Positions 21,715 through 32,776 of a stretch of DNA of 64,000 bases are shown one piece after another. Below the pieces are notes generated by a model. That model worked only from the letters and a program-made list of their open reading frames with translations, ran no database searches and was not told the origin of the DNA. Location: assembly GCA_027605045.1 (NCBI GenBank), contig JAQFWX010000009.1, positions 310,001 to 374,000 on the forward strand, read 5' to 3'. The stretch comes from Phallus indusiatus. Taxonomy: Eukaryota > Basidiomycota > Agaricomycetes > Phallales > Phallaceae. Position numbers and translations under genes: made by a program. Within the stretch, counting starts at the first letter, position 1. Each line of letters opens with the position of its first letter.

Positions 21715-24292
21715 ATGGTTCAAGAAGCCCTGATTGCAAACAGGGATATGATGCCAGGCAACTCGCCCCTTGCGAAAGCAGGAGCGAAGATAGGGCTCCC
21801 GCCCACATATAGCGGCTCGTCCAGAGCCGAGGACTTCGACAACTTTGTGTCGGGTCTGTTACGCTGGCTACGCGTAAACCACCTGCTTGGAGAAGTCAGC
21901 CAAGCAGAGCAACTCTCCTTTCTAGGCATGCGCCTAGAAGGGTTGGCACAAGAATGGTTCACCCAGAACGTGGAACGAGGTACTCGTCCCATGCATGAGT
22001 GGACCCTAGTCCCCGCTTTACGGAGACTACACGAACGATTCCTCCCACCCCACTCGAGAAGTGAGGTGGCGATCCAGTTCGAACGCGAACGGCAAGGATC
22101 GCACTCTGTACACGAATACATGAGTGCGTTACTCACGCTAGCCAACAGACTAGCGCACCCTCCTGATGATTATACATTCAGGAGGAGGTTCCTTGATGGG
22201 CTGAACCACAGCCTCGCCGCTGAAGTAGCATTCAGAGGCGGTAGTCCTGAGCAGATTAGTGTGGCCGCGGTTCGGTTCGGTCCAGTTTTTTGACCCTTTT
22301 TGCCGAACCGAAAACCGAACCGATGGTTCGGTTCGGGAAATTTCACTGAACCGAACCGTTTTACATTGGTTCGGTTCGGTTCGGTTTTTATTGGTTCGGT
22401 TCAGTGGTTCGAACCAGTTCACAATAGTACTTGAAATTTTCTAGATTTCGATGAATTTAGATGATTTTGGACAGCTTTTTTGCTTATGTAACACGGGCGC
22501 TTAAATAAGCGCCCGTCTTATCTTGTAGATATTCGAAAAATATTTATGGCATATTTTTTTATTTCCATTTTGAGCAATTTTTGAGCTCTCTAGAGCCAAA
22601 ATAAAAAAAAAATCACGACAAAATTCACCATTTTGACCTAGTTATATGGCAATATGTGAATTGGTTTCTGAACCGGTTCGAAATGGTTCCTATCGGTTCA
22701 GCAATTTTTCAAAAATTTCCGAACCGCGAACCGAACTGTTTAAAAGACCGAACCGAACCGAACCGATAAATCGGTTCATTTCGGTCTTTTTTTCGGTTCA
22801 GTTCGGTTCGGTTCGGTCCAAAAACCGAACCGCGGCCACACTAGAGCAGATGTCTGCTAAGGAACTACTTGCACTCGCCATCCAAGTAGAGGAGGCGTTC
22901 AAGAAGCGGAGGTCGATAACGGCCTCCCAAGGAAGCACTACCCGTCCAACGGGTAGTAGTGGCAGTAGTGGTAGTGGCAGCAGCAGCAGCCACACCAACT
23001 TGGCCAGACAAGCGCATTCAAACAATATGCGCTTGAACCAGAGGAACCACGGTCCCTCTGCGCGTCCCCATGAGACGCGAACTAATGGCAATTCCCCATT
23101 GGGGAATCGCCCCTCGAGCTCATCAAGCTCGAGAAATCATAACTCGCAGCTCGCTAGGACTGCCCCAACTAGTACGAACAATCGCACTAGCACTACCCCT
23201 CCCACGTGTTTCAACTGTGGGCAGGTGGGACATTACAGAAATGCGTGCCCCAGACTGAGACAGGTACGAGCCAATGTGGGTCGTATCGAAGAGGTTGAAG
23301 AGACCTCTGGCGAGACATCGAACGATGCCCCGCAGGAGAACGTGGAAGACCCCACAGCTGAACAAGCTGTGGAGGAAGAGGTGGCCCAAGACGAGCCCAC
23401 CAACGACCCCGTCGAGGACGACGAGGGCATCCAATACCAATGGGACGATGATGACAATGGTCCCAGTGTATACATGCTCCTCACAATTGGTGACGAGTAT
23501 GAGGAGCGCAGACTGCACTTCGCGGTCCACAAGTCATCGCCATTGGATGACAATGAGTCCTCGCTCGCTACGAGCAAGGAACCACTCTATGACCATACGG
23601 CTAGAGTGAGCTCTCGTGCCCCAACACGAGACAGAAACGCATCGAGACCCATTGAGGGTTTCTGGCCAGTTAATGGCCAATTGGCTCACTGCCTAGTCGA
23701 CAGTGGATGCCAGGGGATGATCATGTCCCCTCATTTCTCTCTTGCCACCGGGGCAAGAACCTTCAAGCTCGACAAACCTGTCGTGCTGCAGCTGGCCGTT
23801 AAGGGCAGCAAGTCTTCCATCCAGTATGGAACGTACACCCGAATCCAATTCGGAGGTATCGATGTCCAAGAGTACTTTGACATCGTCAACATCGATCACT
23901 ATGATGTGATCATTGGCGTCCCATTCCTGAGACGCTACAACATCTGCCTGGATTTCAGCAGAGGTACAATCACCCGCGACGGCGAGGTGATTGACACCAA
24001 TCACCATGTGATTGGACACGCTCCTGAAACAGGAGCGATGGTGCTAGCCAGCACCCAACATTCCAGCTCCTCCGTCCCTGAGATGACGGAAGAGAATATC
24101 CCAGCACTCATCGAGTACTGGAAGAACAAGTACAGTGACCTTTTCGGTCCTGTCCCTTCCCGACTTCCCCCGTTTCGGGAAGTGAATCATCAGATTCCTC
24201 TTATTGAACCCAATAAGAAGATCCGGTACCACCTTCCCAGGTGCCCGGATGCGCTCAAGCGCTACTCGCTGAAAAGATTCAGCGATACGTAG
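21715..24292 (+). pseudogene. gypsy II gag and protease, split by a MITE
   Basis: Retrotrans_gag core (LPPTYSGSSRAEDFDNFVSG; LEGLAQEWFTQNV; FLDGLNHSLAAEVAFRGG). The MITE at 22257-22843 duplicates GAGCAGAT; without it the frame joins PEQ to MSAKELLALAIQVEEAFKKR. After a Ser/Gly/Asn-rich linker come one zinc knuckle CFNCGQVGHYRNAC, an acidic stretch, and a protease region with LVDSGCQGMIM and YDVIIGVPFLRRYNICLD. The frame stops at 24292, where pol continues one base away. Confidence 0.85.
22257..22843. mobile_element. hAT-type MITE, family 2 (copy a)
   Basis: 587 bp with inverted ends TAGTGTGGCCGCGGTTCGG and exact 8-bp duplication GAGCAGAT. Core shares the GGGCGCTTAAATAAGCGCCC palindrome and the flanking A/T-rich block with MITE family 1. 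Confidence 0.9.
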
Positions 24293-27200
24293 CTGCAGGT
24301 TGGTGGGAACCAACTGTAGCTACACAGGCAATCCCTATGCTTTGCCTGCAGAAACGAGCCGTGGTCTTAGCACTACGGACCGTGTTCGATCTGCGCCTGC
24401 AGAACGAAAACACAGAGAAGGACGTAACGCCCTTCCCTGACCAGGAAACCATCCGCCAGAACGTGGCGAGACACAAATACAGATCAAAGATTGATCTGAC
24501 TGAGGCGTACGAGCAGGTACGCATAGTCCCAGAGGACGTCCACAAGACGACCTTTGCCACCATCTATGGCACTTTCAAGAGCCATGTCATGCAGCAAGGA
24601 GACTGCAATGCCCCATCGACGTTTCAACGTCTGATGACCCATATCTTTAGGGACTGCATCGGTCGTTCGACGGATGCATACATAGACGACGTGTTCGTCT
24701 ATTCAAACACAATAGATCTGCATCAGCAGCATCTAGAGAACGCCTTCTCGCGTTTGCGAGAGGCACAACTTTACCTGAGTAGTCGTAAAGTTGACTTATA
24801 CTCTAAGCGACTGGAGTGCTTAGGCCACATCATTGACGATGATGGCATCCATCCCGATCAAGAGAAGATGGATAAAATACGTGAGTGGAGAACTCCACGC
24901 ACGTATAACGATGTCCAGAAATTTCCGGGCCTCGTACAATACGTTGCGGCATACCTACCAGGGGTAGCCGCATACACTACACCACTATCAGGGTGTACGT
25001 ACAACAACAGACCGTTCGTATGGACGCCGTTGTTGAACAAGTGCTTTGATTCAATCAAAGCACTCACGCGAGGCTCCTATCTTGAAGCCTATTAACGTGG
25101 ACGACCCAGATCCAATTTGGGTCGTAACCGACGGCTCTAAATGTGGCGTCGGTGCCTATTATGGGCAAGGGCCTACATGGCAAACATGTAGGCCAGCAGG
25201 GTTTCTCTCGAAGAAGTTCACCCCTGCTCAGTACAACTACCGCACCCATGAGCATGAGCTCATCGCGGTACTTGAAGCCTTCCTTAAGTGGGAAGACAAA
25301 CTACTAGGGCGTAGATTCACCCTAGTAACGGACAACGAGGCCATGGTCCACTTCAAGACCCAGCCTCGCATGTCACCGCGCCAAGCACGGTGGTATGAAT
25401 ACCTGTCTCGTTTTGATTATGAGACGATTCATGTCAAGGGCGTCACTAACAATGTCGCCGATGGCCTCTCTCGTTATTACGAAGAGGACACTCCGGATGA
25501 GGTTCACCCTCCGGAGGTATACGTCAACGCTGACGTTAGACTTGATCCCGAAGGGGATCATCTTCCCATCGAAAGAAGGGATGAAGTGAGAGTGAATGTT
25601 ATTACACGTTCACGAGTACGAGAGGAACCTCGAGTTGAAGGTCCCTCAAATACTACACCTTCTGATATTACAGAAGCGCAATCCGATGAGGATATACTTG
25701 CTCTAAGTGCAGAGCAAGACAGCAAGCTTCTTAAAGCCAAAATTGAGGGCTTTGCTGAATTTACCTCGCTGATACAGCAAGGTTATCACAAGGACCCAGT
25801 ATTTAAGCTGGTTCTTGCCAACCCAAACGCTCACAAGGCGTTTGGAATTAAAAATCAACTGATCTTTACCAAGAATCAGTTCCTCCGCGATGTATTATGC
25901 GTCCCCCATAACGCATTTTACAAGGGGAGGAGGATCACTGAGATTATAATCAGTGAGGCCCACCAAATTGTTGGGCACTTTGGACGTTACAAAACGTCTC
26001 AGTACGTTAGACAAGCGTACTGGTGGAAATCGATGATTGAAGACATCGATACGTTCTGCAGATCCTGCGGAACGTGCCAGACCAACAAAGGGGAGAATAA
26101 TCACCCCAGTGGTCTGTTAAAACAACTCCCGATTCCCAATAAACCTTGGGAATCGATTGGAATGGACTTCGTCGGTCCATTACCCGTTTCAAACGGCCAC
26201 GACTTCCTATTCGTCGTGATTGACAGACTGACCTCTATGGTTCGTCTGATGCCAACCACCACCAAGCTGACCGCCAAGGGCACAGCCTGGTTATACCTCA
26301 GTGAAGTCGTAAGACTCCACGGTGTCCCTGACTCAATCGTGAGTGACAGGGATGCACGATTCACTGCCAAGTTTTGGCAGGAACTGCAACGCCTAATGGG
26401 GACACGATTGCTCATGTCCACGGCGTTCCATCCGCAAACGGATGGATCTACCGAGCGAGCCAATCGCTCAATTGGTCAAATACTTCGTTCCGTCATACAG
26501 AACGATCAAAAAGATTGGGCCGAAAGGATCCCAATGGTGGAGTTTGCTATTAATAGCAGCACCAGCGAAACCACTGGTTTCGCGCCGTTTGAACTCAACT
26601 ACGGCTACCTTCCCAGTTTGGGAAGGAAAATTGAGACGAACACCAAATTCAAAGGTGTTCAACACTTTGCTCAACAGGCAAAGTGGAACCTCATGATAGC
26701 GCATGACGCTATCATAGCCAATCACGTTAAACAGGCTCACTACGCGAACAACTCACGGCGCGATGCACCGGAGTACAAAGAGGGTGACCTCGTCTATCTG
26801 TCGACGAGGAATCTCAACCTCCCCAAGGGGAGAGTTAAGAAGTTGATCCCGCGTTATGTGGGACCATACAAAATATTGTCCGTTAAAGACAATATCACAG
26901 TAAAACTTGAGCTCTCTGAAGAGCTCAAGCAACGTCGCATAAATCCCGTATTTCACGTGGATTTGATTAAACCTCACATCGCCAACGACGATGAGAGATT
27001 TCCACGCCGCGATACACTCACGGCGTATGACTTTGGACAGCCAGACGATGCTGAATGGCACGTCGAGGAACTCCTAGCTCATCGCTGGAGTGGAACTCGC
27101 GAGAAAGATCTCGAGTTCCTAGTCCAGTGGACCCTTGGGGATACCACTTGGGAACCTTACAGTAACTGTAAGGACTTGCAAGCTCTAGACGAGTACTTGC

Positions 27201-27355
27201 AATTACGAGGCGTAAACGAGCCTCGGCAGCTGCCACGACTATCCAATCACGGAGAGTCGCGGACCAACAACAAGCGCCCAGATCCCACTCGGGATCTGCT
27301 TGAAGATCCCACCCACAGGGATCCACTGGCACTTCACTGCTACGCGGTGAGGTAA
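24241..27355 (+). pseudogene. gypsy II pol: RT, RNase H, integrase, chromodomain-like end (two frame changes)
   Basis: RT: KIQRYVAAGWWEPTVATQAI, RTVFDLRLQNEN, SKIDLTEAYEQV, QGDCNAPSTFQ, and catalytic AYIDDVFVY. RNase H: VVTDGSKCGVGAYYG and DNEAMVHF. Integrase: HQIVGHFGRYKTSQYVRQAY..CRSCGTC, MDFVGPLPV, SDRDARFTAKFWQEL, FHPQTDGSTERANRS. The C-terminus has WHVEELLAHRWS, LEFLVQWTLGDTTWEPYSNC, a chromodomain-like fold. One-step frame changes sit at about 24255-24265 (gag side to RT) and about 25073-25080 (RT to RNase H), both beside strong hairpins. Without them gag-pol would be one ORF. Confidence 0.88.
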
Positions 27356-27434
27356 TTTTCACTTGGGCGCTCCATGAGGCCGCCCAAGTATATAACCCAA
27401 AAGTCCGTTCACGGTCTTTTCTCCTCACACCCCC

Positions 27435-28577
27435 ATGCCTGACAGCAAGGGAAAACAACGCGAACGATCACGCTCGCGGTCGCCTACGCCGCAACCTGTT
27501 AGTAGGTTCAAAAAAGCAGAGGCTCAACTGGCCCTGCAAAGGTCCGAATGGACCTTAGACGCGATGGACGGATGCATATCCGTCTATCATAACAATGATA
27601 GTTGCACTGCGTGCAACGACTTTGCCAGTCACCTGGCAGGCCCCGCTGGCAGCGGGGCAATCATCCTTGACCATGATATGGTCAAGCAGGCCGTCTACAA
27701 GGCCTTTCCCTTCATAAAGAGGGAGTACTATCATCTAGACGAACGTCTAGAAGAAGCTGAAAAGGACGTCAAGTCCTTGACAGACCACCTCGACGATGCG
27801 AATCGTCATATCTGCGAGCTGAAAGCTCGCATTGCTGAACTTGAATGTTCAGCATCGACGGCAGGCCCGTCGACTACCCCATCGACCTCCAAAAAGCGGT
27901 CGAGAGACCAGGCCGATAAAGCGCCTGAACCATCCCAGGCAGCCCCTTTGCCTGATATCTTCAACGACATGTCGTCTGACGATGACATGGAAGACATAGT
28001 CGATGATAATGACTATGATGACGACGCCTCCATCGCGTCGTCCACCAAACACAAGCCTCAGCGTACCTACGCTGATGCAACCAAGGCATCGGGCTCTCGC
28101 GATGCTGCCCCGGTTTCTCCAAGGAAACCCTCTGGTCCGTATCCACGGACCAAGCCAGGATGGGACTCCAATAGGGACCCATGGCCCTTCTTCGTCAAGG
28201 GTTTCGACCCCACTGTTAGTGGGGATCATTCTCTGGTGCCTGGCACCCCCAATCCTACTGCATGGTATAACACCTGCAGCCTCGACGAACCATTGTTCGT
28301 CGAGATTGGAACCCGGGTTTGGACCGACCCCCCGGTGTTCACGTACCCCGATGACAGAGGGGTTCACATGCGTATTTCATACGCATGGACTCGTTGGCGC
28401 AGATCCATGAAGGAGCGCCGCCTGGCGAGGAAAACAGCCAAGCTTGAAGCTATGGAGGCTGCCGCCAACCGTCCATCGGTGGTGTTTATCTCGGGAGAGT
28501 TAATCCACCCCGAGATCAAGTATTTAATCAATACTTGGAATGCGGACCCTAACCAGGTCCTCCCTACATCCGACTAA
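27435..28577 (+). CDS. gypsy II ORF4, accessory coiled-coil protein after pol
   Basis: 380 residues in the sense strand between pol and the 3' LTR. Basic SR-rich start (KQRERSRSRSPTPQ), a segment with HNNDSCTACNDFASHL, a clear heptad-type coiled coil (HLDERLEEAEKDVKSLTDHL, ICELKARIAELE), an acidic tract, then a folded-looking C-terminal region with WYNTCSLDEPLFVEIGTRVW and a basic helix WRRSMKERRLARKTAKLEAM. No domain recognised. The stop TAA overlaps the next ATG as TAATG. Hairpins occur on average every 25-30 bp. Confidence 0.65.
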   Translation: MPDSKGKQRERSRSRSPTPQPVSRFKKAEAQLALQRSEWTLDAMDGCISVYHNNDSCTACNDFASHLAGPAGSGAIILDHDMVKQAVYKAFPFIKREYYHLDERLEEAEKDVKSLTDHLDDANRHICELKARIAELECSASTAGPSTTPSTSKKRSRDQADKAPEPSQAAPLPDIFNDMSSDDDMEDIVDDNDYDDDASIASSTKHKPQRTYADATKASGSRDAAPVSPRKPSGPYPRTKPGWDSNRDPWPFFVKGFDPTVSGDHSLVPGTPNPTAWYNTCSLDEPLFVEIGTRVWTDPPVFTYPDDRGVHMRISYAWTRWRRSMKERRLARKTAKLEAMEAAANRPSVVFISGELIHPEIKYLINTWNADPNQVLPTSD

Positions 28578-29191
28578 TGTCGGATGGATCATTAAACCCT
28601 CAAGATGTTGAGGTGTTCGCATGGCTCAAACGAGTCACACGTACTCGTGAAGTGCGTGCCAAGTTCCTCGAGAAGGCGGCTGAGTGCCTCCTCGACCCCG
28701 CACTTACTGTGTGGGAAGAAGTTCTCGGTGGTAGGGGTAATTCCTCCACCCACCTGCCTTCCACGCTCATGGAAGGCTACACTCGTTCCTTCGAGTGCAA
28801 ATCCCCCTCCTCCATTACCATAGAGGAGGTGATTCGCTCCATGCACGCCAATGGAGCGACGACAAGACGCGTCACTGAGGTGATCGCGCCCCTTCTCCAA
28901 CGTTACGCCAATGGAGAAGATGTTAATCGCATCGCGCATGACTATCGCGTGCGCCGTGGACTGGATCGTCCAACAAAAAAGGCGCGTACGACTCAGTCGG
29001 CCGCCCCCGCCGTCCATGCGTCGGCATCACCTGCCAGTATTGTGGCAGGCCCGCCTAATAAGGTTTACTCCCCGTCCGTCCCAATTCAGATGACGGACGA
29101 GGAATTGTTGAGGCCCCCTGAGGACCTTGACGCACCGCATCCGAGTGCCTCGGAGAGCATGGAGATTGACTACAGCAATCCCTCTGACTGA
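28577..29191 (+). CDS. gypsy II ORF5, accessory protein of unknown function
   Basis: 204 residues starting at the TAATG overlap. Helical N-terminal two thirds (VFAWLKRVTRTREVRAKFLE; IEEVIRSMHANGATTRRVTE), basic RRGLDRPTKKARTT that could be a nuclear signal, and an acidic tail (EELLRPPEDLDAP..SMEIDYSNPSD). Hairpin ATCCGAC/GTCGGAT spans the stop-start junction itself. Ends 62 bp before the 3' LTR. Confidence 0.6.
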   Translation: MSDGSLNPQDVEVFAWLKRVTRTREVRAKFLEKAAECLLDPALTVWEEVLGGRGNSSTHLPSTLMEGYTRSFECKSPSSITIEEVIRSMHANGATTRRVTEVIAPLLQRYANGEDVNRIAHDYRVRRGLDRPTKKARTTQSAAPAVHASASPASIVAGPPNKVYSPSVPIQMTDEELLRPPEDLDAPHPSASESMEIDYSNPSD

Positions 29192-29253
29192 TTACAGTCA
29201 GATGCTTCCTCTTCGCGATCCTATGACTTGGAGTCCAAGTCACAAGGGGAGGA

Positions 29254-29574
29254 TGTAACGGATCCACCGCATGCGGTGGATTGAGTATATGCCACTTAGG
29301 CATATGCAGAGGGCTTCGCCCTCTGCAGTAGTTACTATTACTTACTCTAATAACAGAGGCGCTTAACGCCTCTGGCTCGCCGCGGCGCGGCGAGCCATTA
29401 TGTAATAACTATACATTAGTAGTAGCTACGCGCGTGCTGATTCAGCACGCGCAACTTGTTTTACTCCACAAAGAAAATACAGCACTTTGGTCTGTTACTT
29501 GTGGCGTGAAACTACAGCGTGATATAAACTGTGTACCGCAAGCGGTACACTATAAAAAGTAACGAAACGTTACA
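29254..29574 (+). repeat. gypsy II 3' LTR (family C)
   Basis: 321 bp; differs from the 5' LTR at few positions, chiefly in the loop of the GGCTCGC/GCGAGCC hairpin and one A/G. Followed by target duplication ATCCT. Confidence 0.92.
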
Positions 29575-29628
29575 ATCCTGATCTATACGAGAACGAAAGA
29601 AGAACACGATCGCATCACACGCCGTGTC

Positions 29629-30028
29629 TGTCAGGGTACGCTACCGCGTCCCCTCATTTTTCCTTATTATTATCATCGGTATATATCTATTTCTATCTTA
29701 TTTACATTTCCCGTGCATTACCTCTACTTTCCGTTTATTCTCTCCGTCCATATTTCACCTTCTCTACTCGCGCGCGTCGCGCGCTCGTACTCAGCGTGAT
29801 GCCCGTGACATCACGTCGCTTAGGCTCGGCTTGGGCGCCTGGCACTTAGCTGTGTCAGGGCCGCACGCCGCATCGTCGTTTTATGTATATAGTAGCTGTA
29901 CCTAGAGTGAGGGTCCCTAAGCTTGTTCTCTTAGGATCCCCTCCCTCTAGGTGAGTAGTATACATAGTTATCTTCCAATATATTACTTAGGATCCCCTCC
30001 CTCTAGTGTGAGCTGAGTAGCCCTAACA
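29629..30028 (+). mobile_element. solo LTR, family B, in gypsy I RT
   Basis: 400 bp with target duplication GTGTC on both sides; joins RRV to LERLREH of gypsy I when removed. Confidence 0.9.
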
Positions 30029-32412
30029 GTGTCTTGGAACGACTAAGGGAGCATAAACTCTATCTCAAGGCCGAGAAATGCGAATTCTGCCGTACTAAGA
30101 TCGAGTATTTAGGTCTGATCATTTCCGAGAACACTGTTGAAATGGATCCCGCGAAAGTGTCAGGTGTTAGAGATTGGCCAATCCCAAAGAACGTTACCGA
30201 GGTTCAGTCGTTCTTAGGTTTTGCGAACTTCTATCGTCGATTTATCAAAGATTTCTCGCTGGTCGCCATCCCCCTGTTTGGTCTCACCAAGAAAGATGTT
30301 CCGTTTATCTGGTCCGACACCTGTCAACGAGCTTTCGATTCTCTGAAATCGGCAATGACCTCTGCACCGGTTCTTGCGATTCCTGATCCATCGAAACCTT
30401 ACCGAGTGGAAGCTGACAGCTCTGACTTCGCAACAGGCGCCGTTTTGTCTCAACCTTCTCTCGAGGACAACAAATGGCACCCAGTTGCGTTCTTCTCGAA
30501 GTCCTTGAGCCCGGTAGAGCGAAATTACGAAATCCACGATAAAGAGATGTTAGCTATCATTCGAGCATTAGAAGAGTGGCGACACTTCCTTGAAGGTGCG
30601 ACTCACCCGATTGACATCCGAACGGATCATAAAAATCTAGAGTATTTCATGACGGCTCGCAATCTAAATCGCAGACAGGCTCGTTGGTCGGTTTATCTTG
30701 CACGTTTCGATTTCACCTTGCGGCATATACCTGGTAAATCGATGGGTAAACCTGATGGTCTTTCGCGTCGCGCTGATCATGGCTCGGGAAAGCTAGATAA
30801 TCAGGGTATCACTCTAATCCGACCCGAAATGTTTGCGATCAACGCTATGCAAACATTCCGCCTTAGAGGGGAGGAGGACAAGTTCCTAGGCCAGATACGG
30901 AAAGCGAACAGAGAAGGCAAACGAGAAGATAGCGTCTCGAAAGCCATTGAATCCCTCAAGGCGATAGGCGGGAGATCGGTTCACACCAGCGAATGGGCTG
31001 AAGATCAAGACGTCATTTACTACCGAGGGAAGATTTATGTTCCCGAAGTAGACGATCTGCGACGAGAAATCGTCCAACGGCATCATGACACCAAACTCGC
31101 TGGTCACCCAGGTCGATTTAAAACATTAGAACTGGTATCGCGAACCTTTTGGTGGCCTGGAATCTCTCGATATGTGCAGCGGTATGTACAGGCTTGCGAC
31201 ACTTGTATGCGTACGAAACCTTCGCGACATGCTCCTTATGGTGAATTACAACCTACCGAAACCCCAAATCGACCTTGGCAATTCATATCGGTCGATTTCA
31301 TTGTCGAACTCCCGGAATCGAACGGTTATGATGCGATTCTCTCTGTAGTAGACTCCTTGACGAAACGAGTTCACTTTGTTCCAACATTTACTACTGTTGA
31401 CGCTTCTGGCCTTGCCTCTCTCTATCTCCAACACGTCTGGAAGTTGCATGGATTACCTGAGAAGATCATATCAGATCGCGGACCTCAGTTTTCGTCTCGT
31501 TTTACCCAAGAACTCTCTCGATTACTCGATATTCGGCTTGCACGCTCCACTGCATATCATCCCCAAACCAATGGTCAGACAGAACGAGCGAACGCCGAGG
31601 TCGAGCAGTACCTTCGTATCTTTACCTCCGAACGTCAAGACGATTGGGACCGACTGCTACCAATGGCTGAGTTCGCGTATAACAATCATGTTCATTCAGC
31701 CACTCAGGCAACACCTTTCGAGCTCGACACTGGTCGCCATCCTCGAATGGGTTTCGAACCACGTTCGACCGAATCGAAGATCGAATCGGTTAATGATTTC
31801 AAGGATAGGATGTCTCGTTCTTGGGAGGAAGCTCGCGCTGCTATTCTAAAGGCTAAAGACGACATGGCTAAGTACTATGATCGTAAACATTTGCCGACTC
31901 CTGACTACAAATCTGGAGATAAGGTTTATCTAGATGCTAGCGATATTAATACCACTCGTCCATCGGCCAAGTTATCGCATCGTTTTTTGGGCCCTTTTCC
32001 CATCGCGACCAAAGTCGGGACTCGTTCATATCGACTCGTTCTACCGAAATCGATGTCTCGAATTCATCCTGTATTCCACGTCAGTAAGTTAAAACCAATG
32101 AGGCCGGACAGTATACCAGGTCGTCGCCCCAAGCCTCCTCCACCCCCGGAGATCCGTGACGATGGCGAACACTACGTAGTTGAAGAAATATTGGATAGTC
32201 GCGTTTTTCGTCGACGATTGGAGTTCAAGGTTCGATGGGAGGGCTATGGTCCAGAGCATGACCAATGGGTCCCAGAGAAAGACGTTGCGGCACACGATCT
32301 CATACAAGATTTCTATCGATCTCATCCGAACGCGCCTCGAACGATTGGTGGTCTTATTTTCCTCCCACGTCCTAATAGTCAAGTCCCAGGCGTCGGGTCG
32401 CCGCCTCGTTGA
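30029..32412 (+). pseudogene. gypsy I pol, RT C-terminus, RNase H, integrase and chromodomain
   Basis: Frame resumes after gypsy II (29575-29628: IYTRTKEEHDR) and after the family-B LTR. RT thumb (LYLKAEKCEFC; VQSFLGFANFYRRFI), RNase H (VEADSSDFATGAVL; DHKNLEYF), integrase zinc region (HHDTKLAGHPGRFKTLELV..CDTC), catalytic core (VDFIVELPES..SDRGPQF..TERANAEVEQY) and a C-terminal chromodomain (YVVEEILDSRVFRRRLEFKV, RWEGYGPEHDQWVPEKDV). Stop at 32410-32412, followed by the polypurine tract and the LTR. The chromodomain is expected to guide insertion to marked chromatin. Confidence 0.88.
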
Positions 32413-32424
32413 AGGGGGGGGTGG

Positions 32425-32776
32425 TGTCACGGTACGCTAGCGCCTCGCTCGGTTATTCGATCTTTTCGATTTCTTTCGGTTTCATTTCGCACTTCGATTT
32501 CCTTCACTTTCCATATCTTACCGTTTCCACTATTTTTGTCATTTTCTCGATTTCTCGATTTCTTCGATTTACTCCGATTTCTGTTTCTATCTCCTCGGAT
32601 CCCATGGGGATCAGTCGGGCGCCTCGTACTCTGTATTTATATGCGTTTTCCCTAGAGGGGGATACCTAAGCTTGTTCTCTTAGGTTTTCCCTCCTCTAGG
32701 TGAGTAGTTAGTTGCTGCCCCGCAATAGATCTTAGGTTTTCCCTCCTCTAGGTGTGTGCCCTGAGTCGCCCTAACA
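32425..32776 (+). repeat. gypsy I 3' LTR (family E)
   Basis: 352 bp, same ends as the 5' LTR but with several base differences, so this pair is older than the gypsy II or IV pairs. Preceded by the polypurine tract. Confidence 0.88.

Larger units (their letters stand above)
19789..29574 (+). mobile_element. gypsy element II (LTR family C), hairpin-tiled, full length
   Basis: 9.8 kb with LTRs at 19789-20107 and 29254-29574 and target duplication ATCCT, inserted in gypsy I RT. Five ORFs: two upstream ORFs, gag-pol, and two after pol, with stop-start overlaps at 21380-21383 and 28575-28579. Interrupted only by one MITE (22257-22843) and two small frame changes. The whole element, LTRs and coding, is packed with short inverted repeats (see findings). 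Confidence 0.92.
15835..32776 (+). mobile_element. gypsy element I (Ty3/gypsy chromovirus, LTR family E), disrupted
   Basis: LTRs of 352 bp at 15835-16186 and 32425-32776. Order: self-complementary primer site, gag, protease, reverse transcriptase, RNase H, integrase, chromodomain, polypurine tract GAAGGGGGGG. Interrupted by a hAT-like MITE (17372-18102), gypsy II (19789-29574) and a family-B solo LTR (29629-30028). Flanks differ (ATGAG left, CCTCC right), so the two ends probably derive from different insertions joined by recombination. Confidence 0.9.

Noticed and set aside
22257..22843. TTCGG/CCGAA arrays as a simple microsatellite or CRISPR-like array
   Set aside because: They are bounded by inverted ends and an 8-bp duplication and have no unique spacers; they belong to MITEs.
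27435..29191. ORF4/ORF5 as an envelope-like gene
   Set aside because: No signal peptide, membrane span or cysteine-rich ectodomain is visible.
19801..29570. Palindromes of gypsy II as inserted mobile hairpins (like mitochondrial double-hairpin elements)
   Set aside because: They overlap conserved RT and integrase codons without adding residues, so they are written into the coding sequence rather than inserted.
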